Below are positions 42,189 to 52,010 of a stretch of 64,000 nucleotides of DNA, piece by piece. The translations under genes and the position numbers were made by a program. A model generated the notes under the pieces. The model ran no database searches, was not told the DNA's origin, and saw only the letters and a program-made list of their open reading frames with translations. Numbering within the stretch: the stretch's first letter is position 1; the number at the start of each line of letters is the position of its first letter. The DNA comes from Marmoricola sp. OAE513 (GTDB lineage: Bacteria; Actinomycetota; Actinomycetes; Propionibacteriales; Nocardioidaceae), in assembly GCF_040546585.1 (NCBI RefSeq), contig NZ_JBEPOC010000001.1:3782001-3846000 (forward strand), in the 5' to 3' direction.

Positions 42189-42424
42189 CCGTGCACAGAC
42201 CAGCACGCCGTGCCCTGCGTCCCGGGGTCGAGTACGAGTACGACGAGCTGGTCATCGCGCGCGAGGAATCGCGGAGCTTCGTGACCCGGTTGCTGGTGCA
42301 GCGCGCCGACGACGGCGGCTGGGAACTGGACCGCTTGCGGATCGGGAACGACGGCAAGCGCCGGGTCGTGCTGCGGCGGAAGATCATCCGGCAGCCGCAG
42401 CAGTTCTACTGGTTGGCGGGATAG
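42185..42424 (+). CDS. DUF5703 family protein
   Basis: A 79-residue protein typical of DUF5703, with EYEYDELVIAREESRSFVTRLLVQRADDGGWELDRLRIGNDGKRRVVLRRKII. These small proteins have a ferredoxin-like look with a conserved GxWEL and RRKI. Unknown function. GTG 42185 overlaps the aldo/keto reductase stop; GTG 42191 is an alternative. In related genomes the next gene is the M20 peptidase, but here an HNH gene lies between. Confidence 0.75.
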   Translation: MTVHRPARRALRPGVEYEYDELVIAREESRSFVTRLLVQRADDGGWELDRLRIGNDGKRRVVLRRKIIRQPQQFYWLAG

Positions 42425-42461
42425 ACGCACGTTCCGGAACAAAACTGTCGGTGGGGTTCCG

Positions 42462-42467
42462 TAGCGT
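42462..42467 (+). promoter_or_regulatory. -10 box (TAGCGT) of the DUF222/HNH gene
   Basis: TAGCGT ends seven bases before ATG 42475, a leaderless arrangement. A perfect 10-bp palindrome GTTCCGGAAC is at 42431-42440 just upstream, and CGGAAC/GTTCCG recurs as a 6-bp inverted repeat (42435-42440 and 42456-42461). Confidence 0.4.
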
Positions 42468-42474
42468 TTGTGGC

Positions 42475-43812
42475 ATGACCTCCTCGCTCCGCAACCTCGA
42501 GCCGCGGCGCCCGGAGCCTGCGCGGACGCTCGCGGAGTCCGAGGTGCTGGCGGCGGCGCGAGCCGCCCAGGCCGACGTGCACGCCGCAGAAGCCCGCAAG
42601 CTGGCTGCCGCCGTCCAGTGGGCCCGGTTGCACGAGGTCACCGACACCGAGGAGTCCGCGACGTGGGGCGACAGCCCGGTGTCGATCTCGGGACCGGGAG
42701 CGCCGCTGCTCGCGAAGGGCTGCATCGCCGAGTTCGCTGCGGTGATCGGCACGACGACGAACGGCGGGCGCGCCTACCTCGCGGACGCGATCGAGCTCGC
42801 CCACCGTCTCCCCGCTGTCTACGCGGAGATCCAGGCCGGGCGCCTGGCCGCCTGGAAGGGTCGGCGGATCGCTGGCGAGACGGTGCTCCTCCCGCTGGAG
42901 GCAGCAGTCGACCTGGGCGAGCGGATGGCCGTCGTGGCCCGCAAGCTGTCGGCACGCGCGACGCAGCAGATGATCGACGAGACCATCGCGGCCGTGCTGC
43001 CCGAGATCGCCCAGGAGCGTGCCGACCACCACTCCACACCGCGCGTCGTGGTCGACCATCGCCAGGTCTCCTTCAGCGGCACCAGCGAGATCTACGGTGC
43101 GCTCGAGATCGCGGACGCGCTCGACCTGGATGCGACCCTCACCCGCGAGGCCGAAGCCCTGAAGGCAGCCGGGTGCGACGCCTCGCTGGACGTGCGCCGC
43201 GCGATGGCCCTCGGCCGTCTCGCTCGTGGCGAGGCGAACGTCGACCGTCCGGTTACCCTCTACGTGCACCTGCCCGCCGACACCGACGCCACCGCCGTGC
43301 TGGAGAACCCCGGGAGCCGCCTGCTCACCCAGGCCCAGGTAGCCGCGTTCTGCGGAAACCCTGACGTGCGGGTGACCGTCAAGCCGGTCATTGACCTGAC
43401 GAAGACGCTGGCGTCCGCCGGGTACGACATCCCTGACCGGATCAAGGAGCACGTCGAGCTGCGCGACGGGACCTGCATCTTCCCGTACTGCGACCGCCCT
43501 GCTCGCGGAAGCCAGAAGGACCACACCGAGGCCTGGGACGACGGCGGCACGACGTCCACCGACAACCTCGGGTCGTTGTGCCAGCACCACCACAACCTGA
43601 AGACGCACGCCGGGTGGAACTACACCCGCGTGGACGACGGCGTGTTCCTGTGGCGCTCACCGCACGGCTACGCGTTCCTGCGCGACCACGACGGCACGCA
43701 GGACCTCACGCCCGAACTCAGAGAGCCCCCAAGAAGCGGTCGAAGACCCGAGCGCCGAACTCCAGGGAGTCCACCGGGACCCGCTCGTCCACCCCGTGGA
43801 ACAGAGCCGTGA
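42475..43812 (+). CDS. DUF222/HNH endonuclease (13E12-repeat-type protein)
   Basis: A 445-residue protein with an N-terminal helical DUF222 region (ALAEAEVLAAAR-like start, AFAAVIGTT, LADAIELAHRLPAVYAEIQAGRLAAWKGRRIA) and a C-terminal HNH nuclease domain (LRDGTCIFPYCDRPARGSQKDHTEAWDDGGTTSTDNLGSLCQHHHNLKTHAGW; the DH-N-H motif and zinc cysteines are present). The family exists in many copies in actinobacterial genomes and behaves like a selfish or mobile gene; function not established. The last ~30 residues after LTPELREPP are proline-arginine rich and overlap the convergent M20 gene by 95 nt, so the reading frame likely extends beyond the ancestral stop. ATG 42475 is leaderless. Confidence 0.88.
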   Translation: MTSSLRNLEPRRPEPARTLAESEVLAAARAAQADVHAAEARKLAAAVQWARLHEVTDTEESATWGDSPVSISGPGAPLLAKGCIAEFAAVIGTTTNGGRAYLADAIELAHRLPAVYAEIQAGRLAAWKGRRIAGETVLLPLEAAVDLGERMAVVARKLSARATQQMIDETIAAVLPEIAQERADHHSTPRVVVDHRQVSFSGTSEIYGALEIADALDLDATLTREAEALKAAGCDASLDVRRAMALGRLARGEANVDRPVTLYVHLPADTDATAVLENPGSRLLTQAQVAAFCGNPDVRVTVKPVIDLTKTLASAGYDIPDRIKEHVELRDGTCIFPYCDRPARGSQKDHTEAWDDGGTTSTDNLGSLCQHHHNLKTHAGWNYTRVDDGVFLWRSPHGYAFLRDHDGTQDLTPELREPPRSGRRPERRTPGSPPGPARPPRGTEP

Positions 43813-45028
43813 AGTCCAGGTCCTCGGGGAGCCGCAGCGGCGCGAACCCGAAGCACTTCATGCCGAGGTCGTCCCAGTACTTGGCGTCAGTGCCGCCGCT
43901 CATCAAGTACGGCGCCACGATCGCTTCCGGGTCCTCGGCGAGGATCGACGACGTCATCGCTGCGACGACGTCACCGTCGTAGCCGGTCTCGAGCGCGCCC
44001 ATGTGCACGTCCTTGGAGATCGTGGTGTCCGGACCGGCGAGCGCTGCGAGCGTGTCCCAGAACTCGTCCTCGAACCCAGGCAGGAACCGGCCGTCGATCC
44101 GGGCCGTCGCCTCCCCCGGCACGACGTTCACCTTGTACCCGGCCTCGAGCATCGTCGGGTTGGCACTGTTGCGGATCACCGCGCCCAGCATCCGCGAGGC
44201 ATCGCCGAACTCCTCGACCAGCGACTCGGCGTTCTCCGGCGTCGCCTCGGTTCCGGCCAGCTCGGCGACCGAGGCCAGAAGGACTTCCATCGTGGGGGTC
44301 AGCCGGACCGGCCACTGATGGGCCCCGATGCGAGCCACCGCGTTGGCGAGCTTGGTGACGGCGTTGTCCGGCTGACGCATCGAACCGTGCCCGGCCGTGC
44401 CCTTCGCGGTGAGCCGGACCCAGGCCATGCCCTTCTCGGCGGCCTCGATCAGGTAGAGCCGACGGCCGCGCACCGTGGTGCTGAACCCGCCGACCTCGCC
44501 GATCGCCACCGTGCAGTCGTCGATCAGGTCCCGGTGCTCGCGCGCCAGGAAACCCGCCCCCTTGGCACCACCGGCCTCCTCGTCCGCGGTGAAGCACAGC
44601 ACCAGCGGCCGCTCCGGTACCGCGCCCGCGCGCGCCCGCGCGCGCACCGTGGAGAGCAGCATCGCGTCGAAGTCCTTCATGTCGACCGCGCCACGTCCCC
44701 ACACGCAGAGCCCTCCAGGGTCGACGTCCTTGACCTCACCCGAGAACGGGTCGACGGTCCAGTCGGCAGCGTTCGCCGGGACGACGTCCAGGTGCCCGTG
44801 CAGCAGCACAGGCTCTCCGACGTTCCCGCCCCAGCGGCCGACCAGAGACGTTCGGCCGGGCTCGGACTCGTAGACCTCGACGTCGATCCCGACCTCGTCG
44901 AGCAGCGCCGCGACGTGCTCGGCGGCTTTCCGCTCTCCCGGGCCGGACTCGTCGCCGAAGTTCGTGGTGTCGAGCCGGATCAGGTCGCTGCAGAGCTGGA
45001 CCACCTCGGCTGCCGGGTCGTACGTCAT
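43718..45028 (-). CDS. M20/M25/M40 family metallopeptidase
   Basis: A 436-residue dizinc exopeptidase/deacylase. Zinc and catalytic residues: PVLLHGHLDVVPANAADW, GRGAVDMKDFDA, CFTADEEAGGAKGAGFL, and the late histidine in TALFHGVDERVPV. The dimerisation domain lies between AAEKGMAWVRLTAKGTAGHGS and GRFLPGFEDEF. Related enzymes cleave small peptides or N-acylated amino acids; the exact substrate is unknown. ATG 45028; CAGGAT six bases before it may be the -10 box. The longer frame to 45922 runs through the ceramidase-like gene. Confidence 0.9.
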   Translation of the reverse strand: MTYDPAAEVVQLCSDLIRLDTTNFGDESGPGERKAAEHVAALLDEVGIDVEVYESEPGRTSLVGRWGGNVGEPVLLHGHLDVVPANAADWTVDPFSGEVKDVDPGGLCVWGRGAVDMKDFDAMLLSTVRARARAGAVPERPLVLCFTADEEAGGAKGAGFLAREHRDLIDDCTVAIGEVGGFSTTVRGRRLYLIEAAEKGMAWVRLTAKGTAGHGSMRQPDNAVTKLANAVARIGAHQWPVRLTPTMEVLLASVAELAGTEATPENAESLVEEFGDASRMLGAVIRNSANPTMLEAGYKVNVVPGEATARIDGRFLPGFEDEFWDTLAALAGPDTTISKDVHMGALETGYDGDVVAAMTSSILAEDPEAIVAPYLMSGGTDAKYWDDLGMKCFGFAPLRLPEDLDFTALFHGVDERVPVDSLEFGARVFDRFLGAL

Positions 45029-45057
45029 GGCTCCATCCTGCCCCAGCGGCGTTCGCC

Positions 45058-46977
45058 CTAGTCGAAGGGAGGCCCGGCGATCTCCGGCTGGGAGCCGTTC
45101 GCGGCCAGGACGAACCGGTGACGGCCCGGCCGCCCCAGCGGCGGCGCGTACCAGCGGGCGGCGTACCGGTGCTGGGAGCGCTTCGTGCCGAGGTACGTGA
45201 CGCCGAGGTGCCAGCCCTCGTCGTCGGCGACTGGCGTCCAGCCGTCGGTGCCCTCGGCCTCGACCCGGACGAGCGGCTCGTGCCAGACCAGGTCGCCGGG
45301 CGCGACGTCGGACCAGGCCTGCTCCCAGAAAGCGTCCTCGGTGGGCGTCGCCTCGACGAAGCGCACGGCGCCCGGCAACCGGGTGGCAGCCGCACCGGTC
45401 GGCAGCGCCAGGTACCGGCGTACGCCGAAGTCGAAGCTGCGCTCCCGCGGCACCGAACCGATGCCCGCGGCGACATCGTCGGCGAGCTGGCGTGCCTGGC
45501 CCGCCACCCACGCCTGCTGCTGCGGTCCGAACAGGACGGAGGCCCCTTCGTAGTACTGAGCCGTGTACTCCTCCGGTGTCGTGAGGTAGTCGGTCTGGTC
45601 GTTGACCAGAGACGAGACGAAGGCGGTGTCCAGGGCCAGGCCCGAGGTGAGCACCGCGTCGCCGATCCGGCGTCCTGCCTCGACCGTGGTCTCGAACGGG
45701 AGCCCGACCACTGCGGCACGCCCGAGCAGGAGCAGGTGCACGGGGAGCACGGTCGGGAACGCCTCGGGTGGTCCGACGAAGCGGCTGTGCCCCCACTCGG
45801 TGCCGGCGATCCGCTTCTCGCCGTGCGGTCCTCTCGGTCGGCGACCGTGCCCGGCCTTGAAGGGCGGCAGGAGGTGCAGCACGGGCGTGGTGTTCTCCGC
45901 CGCGCCCGCCGTCTTGGCCCATCCGATCCTCGGGGACGCGAGCCGGATGCCGTCGACCTCGGGATCCTCGGTGGTGTCGAGCTGGCGCAGAGCAGTGACG
46001 ACCGGGAATTCCGCGCTCAGACGGCCTCCGAGCTCTGCGTGCAGGGCGCCAGCGGCCGCCCCGATCCCCCGTCCGACTCGCTCGGCCTCCGGGAACACGA
46101 GCATTCCCGGTTTCACCGCCGGCGTCATGTCTCCGTGGGACGCCACCACCGCGCCGCTGACCATGCGACTCCCGGTCGCCTCGAGCACCTGCTGGACGAG
46201 CTCGCCGTTCACGTAGGCCCAGACGTCTGCGTTGTAGGACGTGTCGTGGTGGCTGATGCCGGTGCCGTGGATGGAGAACCAGGTGAACGACCCCAGCGGG
46301 CCGTCCTCGTCGTCCACCCGGAGCAGGTGCAGGCGTGGGTCGATGGCGGCGTACCTGCGCTGGTCCTCGGTACGCCGGTCCGCCAGCCCCTCGTTGCGCA
46401 CGAACGCGCCGAGCGACCGGTTCCGGGTGAGCCCCCAGACCTCGGTCATGCCGAACGCGGCGCGCGCCGGCCGACGGGACGCGACGGCTTCCCGGACGGC
46501 GCCTTCCAGGCGCGCGACGAGGAACGCCGCGAAGTCGGGGTCGAAGCCGGGACGGTTGGAGGCCCAGTCGTTGTAGAAGGCGCTGCCGCTGTACTGCCCC
46601 GGCCCGGCGTGCGTGTGCGTCGCCGCGAGGAAGATGCCGCTCAGCGGGACGTCGGTGTCGCTGAGCGCCTCGGCGAGGGCGTGCTGGACCAGCGCGGAGC
46701 CGGCCAGCAGGTCGAGTGCGACCAGCACCACCGAGGAGCGCCCGGTGCGCAGGTGCAGCACCCGGGCCTTGATCCGGGTGCGGAACCCGGTGCCGTCGTG
46801 CGCGTTCTTCGAATGCCCCGCCTTGGGCATGCCTGGGGGCGGGGTGATGTCGACCTCAGCCGCCCCGGCGAGCAGGCGCTCGACGTGCGGGAGCTCGGGT
46901 TCGGCGAAGGGACCGTAGGTGATCCGGAAGCGTTTGCCGGTGAGGTCGGCGCGTGCGAAGACGTGCGCGGCGTCCAT
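45058..46977 (-). CDS. Neutral/alkaline ceramidase-like hydrolase, no signal peptide
   Basis: A 639-residue protein resembling the N-terminal catalytic domain of neutral ceramidases: AGAAEVDITPPPGMPKAGHS, ALDLLAGS, the zinc motif ATHTHAGPGQYSG, FSIHGTGISHHDTSYNADVWAY, and SGAVVASHGDMTP in place of the usual N-P-G-D-V-S-P nucleophile segment, where the nucleophilic Ser is replaced here by Met-Thr. No signal peptide is visible, although the classic enzymes are secreted. The C-terminal domain (RRYLALPTGAAATRLPGAVRFVEATPTEDAFWEQA onward) looks like the ceramidase C-terminal Ig-like domain. Activity on ceramide is uncertain; it may hydrolyse another amide lipid. Confidence 0.78.
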   Translation of the reverse strand: MDAAHVFARADLTGKRFRITYGPFAEPELPHVERLLAGAAEVDITPPPGMPKAGHSKNAHDGTGFRTRIKARVLHLRTGRSSVVLVALDLLAGSALVQHALAEALSDTDVPLSGIFLAATHTHAGPGQYSGSAFYNDWASNRPGFDPDFAAFLVARLEGAVREAVASRRPARAAFGMTEVWGLTRNRSLGAFVRNEGLADRRTEDQRRYAAIDPRLHLLRVDDEDGPLGSFTWFSIHGTGISHHDTSYNADVWAYVNGELVQQVLEATGSRMVSGAVVASHGDMTPAVKPGMLVFPEAERVGRGIGAAAGALHAELGGRLSAEFPVVTALRQLDTTEDPEVDGIRLASPRIGWAKTAGAAENTTPVLHLLPPFKAGHGRRPRGPHGEKRIAGTEWGHSRFVGPPEAFPTVLPVHLLLLGRAAVVGLPFETTVEAGRRIGDAVLTSGLALDTAFVSSLVNDQTDYLTTPEEYTAQYYEGASVLFGPQQQAWVAGQARQLADDVAAGIGSVPRERSFDFGVRRYLALPTGAAATRLPGAVRFVEATPTEDAFWEQAWSDVAPGDLVWHEPLVRVEAEGTDGWTPVADDEGWHLGVTYLGTKRSQHRYAARWYAPPLGRPGRHRFVLAANGSQPEIAGPPFD

Positions 46978-47012
46978 GCGCCCCCGATTGGGTCGAAGTG
47001 ACTCGTCTTTGC

Positions 47013-47018
47013 TACTGT
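47013..47018 (+). promoter_or_regulatory. -10 box (TACTGT) of tRNA-Leu
   Basis: TACTGT lies 11 bases before the mature tRNA 5' end. A weak TTGGGT at 46988-46993 could be the -35 box (19-bp spacer). Confidence 0.4.
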
Positions 47019-47029
47019 TGCGCCCGCTC

Positions 47030-47117
47030 GTCCGAGTGGCGGAATGGCAGACGCGCTAGCTTGAGGTGCTAGTGTCCTTTAACGGACGTGGGGGTTCAAG
47101 TCCCCCCTCGGACACCA
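47030..47117 (+). tRNA. tRNA-Leu (anticodon GAG)
   Basis: An 88-nt leucine tRNA including an encoded CCA (47115-47117). Acceptor stem GTCCGAG (47030-47036) pairs with CTCGGAC (47107-47113), discriminator A. The anticodon arm is CTAGC-TTGAGGT-GCTAG with GAG at 47063-47065, reading CUC and CUU. A long variable arm (TGTCC/GGACG) marks it as class II, and the T arm is GGGGG-TTCAAGT-CCCCC. Confidence 0.97.
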
Positions 47118-47130
47118 AACTTGAACGGAA

Positions 47131-47155
47131 AACCCCAGGTCAGAGACCTGGGGTT
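47131..47155 (+). terminator. Rho-independent terminator of tRNA-Leu
   Basis: AACCCCAGGTC (47131-47141) and GACCTGGGGTT (47145-47155) form a perfect 11-bp stem with a 3-nt loop, followed by CTTTCGTT. It lies 14 nt after the tRNA CCA end and separates it from the small gene at 47192. Confidence 0.85.
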
Positions 47156-47191
47156 CTTTCGTTCGCTGAACAGCACACGACACGAGGAAGC

Positions 47192-47431
47192 ATGGCCAGG
47201 AAGAAAGCACCGTCCGGCGAGGACAAGCAGCGCGCGCGGATCGAGCGCCAGGTCAAGGACATCGTCGACGAGATCGTGTACGCCACCATCGACGAGGACG
47301 TCGAGGTCGCGATCGACAAGCTGCACACCCGGCTTCAGCGCGTGAACGGCGCCACCTTCGACCGCGCCTGGGCCAAGCGCGCCGTCGAGACCATGCGTCG
47401 TGGGGATCTGTTCAAGATCATCATCCGCTGA
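47192..47431 (+). CDS. Small basic protein of unknown function
   Basis: A 79-residue protein with no domain I can recognise. It starts [20 protein letters not shown], is charged throughout and predicted helical, with [30 protein letters not shown] in the middle and [12 protein letters not shown] at the end. ATG 47192 is close behind GAGGAAG. The frame extends upstream through the tRNA but this cannot be coding. It ends 6 nt before the convergent glutathione peroxidase gene. Codon use (G/C third positions) matches real genes. Confidence 0.65.
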   Translation: MARKKAPSGEDKQRARIERQVKDIVDEIVYATIDEDVEVAIDKLHTRLQRVNGATFDRAWAKRAVETMRRGDLFKIIIR

Positions 47432-47437
47432 GCCTGG

Positions 47438-47926
47438 TCAGGCCAGCGTCGCCTCGATGGCTGCGATGACCTGCGGGTCCTCCGGCTCGACCGTCGGGCT
47501 GAACCGCGCGACCACGGTGCCGTCGGCGTCAACGAGGAACTTCTCGAAGTTCCAGGCGACGTCGCCGGCCTCACCCTTCTCGTTCGGGCTCTCGACCAGG
47601 CCCAGGTAGACCTGGTGGCGGTCGTCACCGTTGACGTCGATCTTCTCGGTCATCGGGAACGTGACACCGTACGTCGCGGAGCAGAACTCGGCGATCTCCT
47701 CGCTGGTCCCGGGCTCCTGCCCGAGGAACTGGTTGCACGGGAAGCCGACCACGGTGAACCGCGGGCCACCGTAGGTCTCCTGCAACCGCTCGAGGCCGCC
47801 GTACTGCGGGGTGAGACCGCACTTGCTGGCCACGTTGACCAGCAGGGCAGGCCGACCGCCGGTCAGCTCGCGGAGGGTGGACGGGGTGCCGTCGAGGCGG
47901 GCCACGGAGGCGTCGAGGATGCTCAT
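47438..47926 (-). CDS. Glutathione peroxidase family protein (thioredoxin-dependent type)
   Basis: A 162-residue peroxidase. The active-site tetrad is present: Cys in NVASKCGLTPQYGGLE (cysteine, not selenocysteine), Gln in VVGFPCNQFLGQEPGTSEEI (its Cys is the resolving cysteine), Trp and Asn in VAWNFEKFLVD. Bacterial cysteine-type members reduce peroxides with thioredoxin rather than glutathione, which fits an organism that makes mycothiol. ATG 47926; TAGACT at 47940-47935 eight bases upstream. Divergent from the SDR gene. Confidence 0.92.
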   Translation of the reverse strand: MSILDASVARLDGTPSTLRELTGGRPALLVNVASKCGLTPQYGGLERLQETYGGPRFTVVGFPCNQFLGQEPGTSEEIAEFCSATYGVTFPMTEKIDVNGDDRHQVYLGLVESPNEKGEAGDVAWNFEKFLVDADGTVVARFSPTVEPEDPQVIAAIEATLA

Positions 47927-47968
47927 GGTGCTCGAGTCTACGAATCCGCGGCGCGCTAGATTGCGTCC

Positions 47969-48838
47969 ATGTCGAACCTCCAGAACAAGGTCGTCCTCAT
48001 CACCGGTGGCGCACGCGGAATCGGCGCGGCGACAGCACGCGAGATCGCCGCCCGCGGCGGCAGGCTGATCCTGACCGACGTGGACCAGGAGCCCCTGGAC
48101 GAGGTGGCCGCCGAGCTCGGGGACGACAAGGTCCTCGCCGTGCTGGCCGACGTGACCGACCTGGCCGCGATGGAGGCGGCAGTGGCGGCTGGGATCGCGA
48201 AGTTCGGGAAGCTCGACGTGGTGGTCGCCAACGCCGGCATCGCCACCTACGGGTCGGTGCTGGGCGTGGACCCGGCGGCTTTCCGCCGCCTCATCGACAT
48301 CAACATCAACGGCGTCTTCCACACCGTGCGCGCTGGTCTGCCCGCGCTGATCGAGTCGAAGGGCTACGTCCTGGTCGTCTCGTCGCTCGCCGCCTTCGCC
48401 GCGGCCCCCGGGCTCGCGGCGTACAACGCCAGCAAGGCGGGGGTCGAGCACTTCGGCAACGCGCTCCGGCTCGAGGTGCACCACCAGGGCGTCGCCGTCG
48501 GCGTCGCTCACATGTCGTGGATCGACACCCCGCTGGTCCAGGACGCGAAGAAGGACCTCAAGGCGTTCGACCAGATGATCAAGCGGTTGCCCTACCCGCT
48601 CAACAGGACCACCAATGTCGAGGCGTGCGTGACGGCGTTCGTGAAGGGCATCGAAGGGCGCAAGCGGCGCGTCTTCGTCCCGGGCTGGGTCGGCGCGATC
48701 CGCAACCGCCGGAACCTGCTCGCCTCGGCCAACGGCGACCGGGCGACGCTCAAGCACGTGCCGGAGCTGCTCCCGCTCATGGACGAGGAAGTACGCCGGC
48801 TCGGACGCTCGACGAGCGCCCGCAACAAGGTGGAGTAG
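47969..48838 (+). CDS. SDR family oxidoreductase
   Basis: A 289-residue short-chain dehydrogenase. Cofactor motif VVLITGGARGIGAATAREIA (TGxxxGIG), aspartate in LILTDVD suggesting NAD(H) preference, VVANAGIATYG, and catalytic Ser in VVSSLAAFAA with YNASK (Tyr/Lys). The C-terminal extension with GRKRRVFVPGWVGAIRNRRNLL is usual for a mycobacterial/nocardioform group. Substrate unknown. ATG 47969 with TAGATT (47957-47962) six bases upstream, leaderless. Confidence 0.9.
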   Translation: MSNLQNKVVLITGGARGIGAATAREIAARGGRLILTDVDQEPLDEVAAELGDDKVLAVLADVTDLAAMEAAVAAGIAKFGKLDVVVANAGIATYGSVLGVDPAAFRRLIDININGVFHTVRAGLPALIESKGYVLVVSSLAAFAAAPGLAAYNASKAGVEHFGNALRLEVHHQGVAVGVAHMSWIDTPLVQDAKKDLKAFDQMIKRLPYPLNRTTNVEACVTAFVKGIEGRKRRVFVPGWVGAIRNRRNLLASANGDRATLKHVPELLPLMDEEVRRLGRSTSARNKVE

Positions 48839-48841
48839 GCC

Positions 48842-48984
48842 TCAGGAGGCCATGAACAGGATGGCCTCGCGGTCGTACTCGCGGCCCTCGTGCTCGGCCT
48901 TCAGGTGCGCCTGCACCTTCTCGACCAGCTCGTCCTCGTTCGCACCCGTGATGTACTCGCCGCAGGGGCAGTTGAGTCGCGTCT

Positions 48985-48988
<4 letters not shown>
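48842..48988 (-). CDS. DUF1059 domain-containing small protein
   Basis: A 48-residue protein: a CPCGEYITGANEDELVEKVQ core followed by HLKAEHEGREYDREAI, matching DUF1059 (a short domain with Cys-x-Cys and a His likely to bind metal). Function unknown. The ATG at 48988 overlaps the nucleosidase stop (ATGA), making it the third gene of the guaB1-nucleosidase unit. It is shorter than most automatic gene-size cutoffs. Confidence 0.75.
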
Positions 48989-50999
<2,011 letters not shown>

Positions 51000-51005
51000 G
51001 TGCGA

Positions 51006-52010
51006 GTGAGCACTGCAGCACGGGCGCCCGGACGGGTGAACCTGATCGGCGAGCACCTGGATTACAACGGAGGTCGGTGCCTGCCGATCGCGATCGACCG
51101 CACGACGACGGCAACGGTGGACCTGGCCGAGGTCCCCCGCCGGTCCAGCACCGCATCGAGCCGGGGCTGGGAGGCGTACGTCGACGGAGTCCTCGCCGAG
51201 CTCGGGGTGGACCAGCCACTGGCCGTGTCGGTGCACTCCGACGTGCCGGTCGGTGCGGGCCTGTCGAGCTCGGCGGCTCTGACCTGCAGCGTGGCACTCG
51301 CCGTGGACGCCCTGCTCGGTCCGGGCAGGTCCCGAGAGGAGCTCAGGGACGCGTGCATCCGGGCCGAGAACGAGCACGTCGGCGTGCCCAGCGGTGGGCT
51401 CGACCAGACCGCTGCGCTGTTCAGCCGGCCGGGGACCGCGCTGCTGATCGACTTCGCCACGGGCGACCTGAGCCACGTCGCCTTCGACCCCGGAGCGGAC
51501 GGCGTGGCGCTCCTGGTCGTGGACTCCGGGGTGCGGCACCGGCTCCGCGACGGCTCGTACGGCGACCGCGCGGCCGAGTGCCGCCGGGCCGCTGACGAGC
51601 TCGGGCTGGAGCACCTCGCGCACGCGGGCTACGAGGACCTGGGGAGGCTCTCCGAGGACTCGCTGCGCCGCCGTGCTCGGCACGTGGTCACCGAGCAATT
51701 GCGCGTCGACGCCTTCGCCGCGGCGACCCAGGACGGCCGCTGGCAGGAGGCGGGCGACCTGATGACCGCCTCCCACCTGTCGCTGCGCGACGACTTCGAG
51801 GTGTCCTGTCCCGAGCTCGACCTGATCGTCGCCACGGCGCTGGGCGCGGGTGCCCTCGGGGCCCGGATGACCGGCGGTGGCTTCGGCGGGTCGGCGATCG
51901 TCCTGTGCAGCGAGGAGCGGGTCGCGACGGTGACCGACCGGATCACGCAGAACGCCCCGACCCTGTTCAGGGTCGAGGCGTCCGACGGTGCGCAGGTGCT
52001 GACTACTTGA
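51006..52010 (+). CDS. galK: Galactokinase
   Basis: A GHMP-family kinase of 334 residues, shorter than most galactokinases (about 380). All three signatures are intact: APGRVNLIGEHLDYNGG (galactokinase signature), PVGAGLSSSAALTCS (phosphate-binding) and MTGGGFGGSAIVL. Missing length lies between the first and second motifs, where the loop is reduced to VDLAEVPRRSSTASSRGWEAYV. ATP:galactose phosphorylation for the Leloir pathway is expected; galT and galE are not nearby. GTG 51006 is chosen (GTG 51000 possible). The last eight bases overlap the acyl-CoA dehydrogenase gene. Confidence 0.88.
   Translation: MSTAARAPGRVNLIGEHLDYNGGRCLPIAIDRTTTATVDLAEVPRRSSTASSRGWEAYVDGVLAELGVDQPLAVSVHSDVPVGAGLSSSAALTCSVALAVDALLGPGRSREELRDACIRAENEHVGVPSGGLDQTAALFSRPGTALLIDFATGDLSHVAFDPGADGVALLVVDSGVRHRLRDGSYGDRAAECRRAADELGLEHLAHAGYEDLGRLSEDSLRRRARHVVTEQLRVDAFAAATQDGRWQEAGDLMTASHLSLRDDFEVSCPELDLIVATALGAGALGARMTGGGFGGSAIVLCSEERVATVTDRITQNAPTLFRVEASDGAQVLTT

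Noticed and set aside
48838-48851. GGCCTC-AG-GAGGCC palindrome between the SDR and DUF1059 genes as a terminator
   Set aside because: The two-base loop and lack of a U-tract make it too weak; it may be chance in GC-rich DNA.
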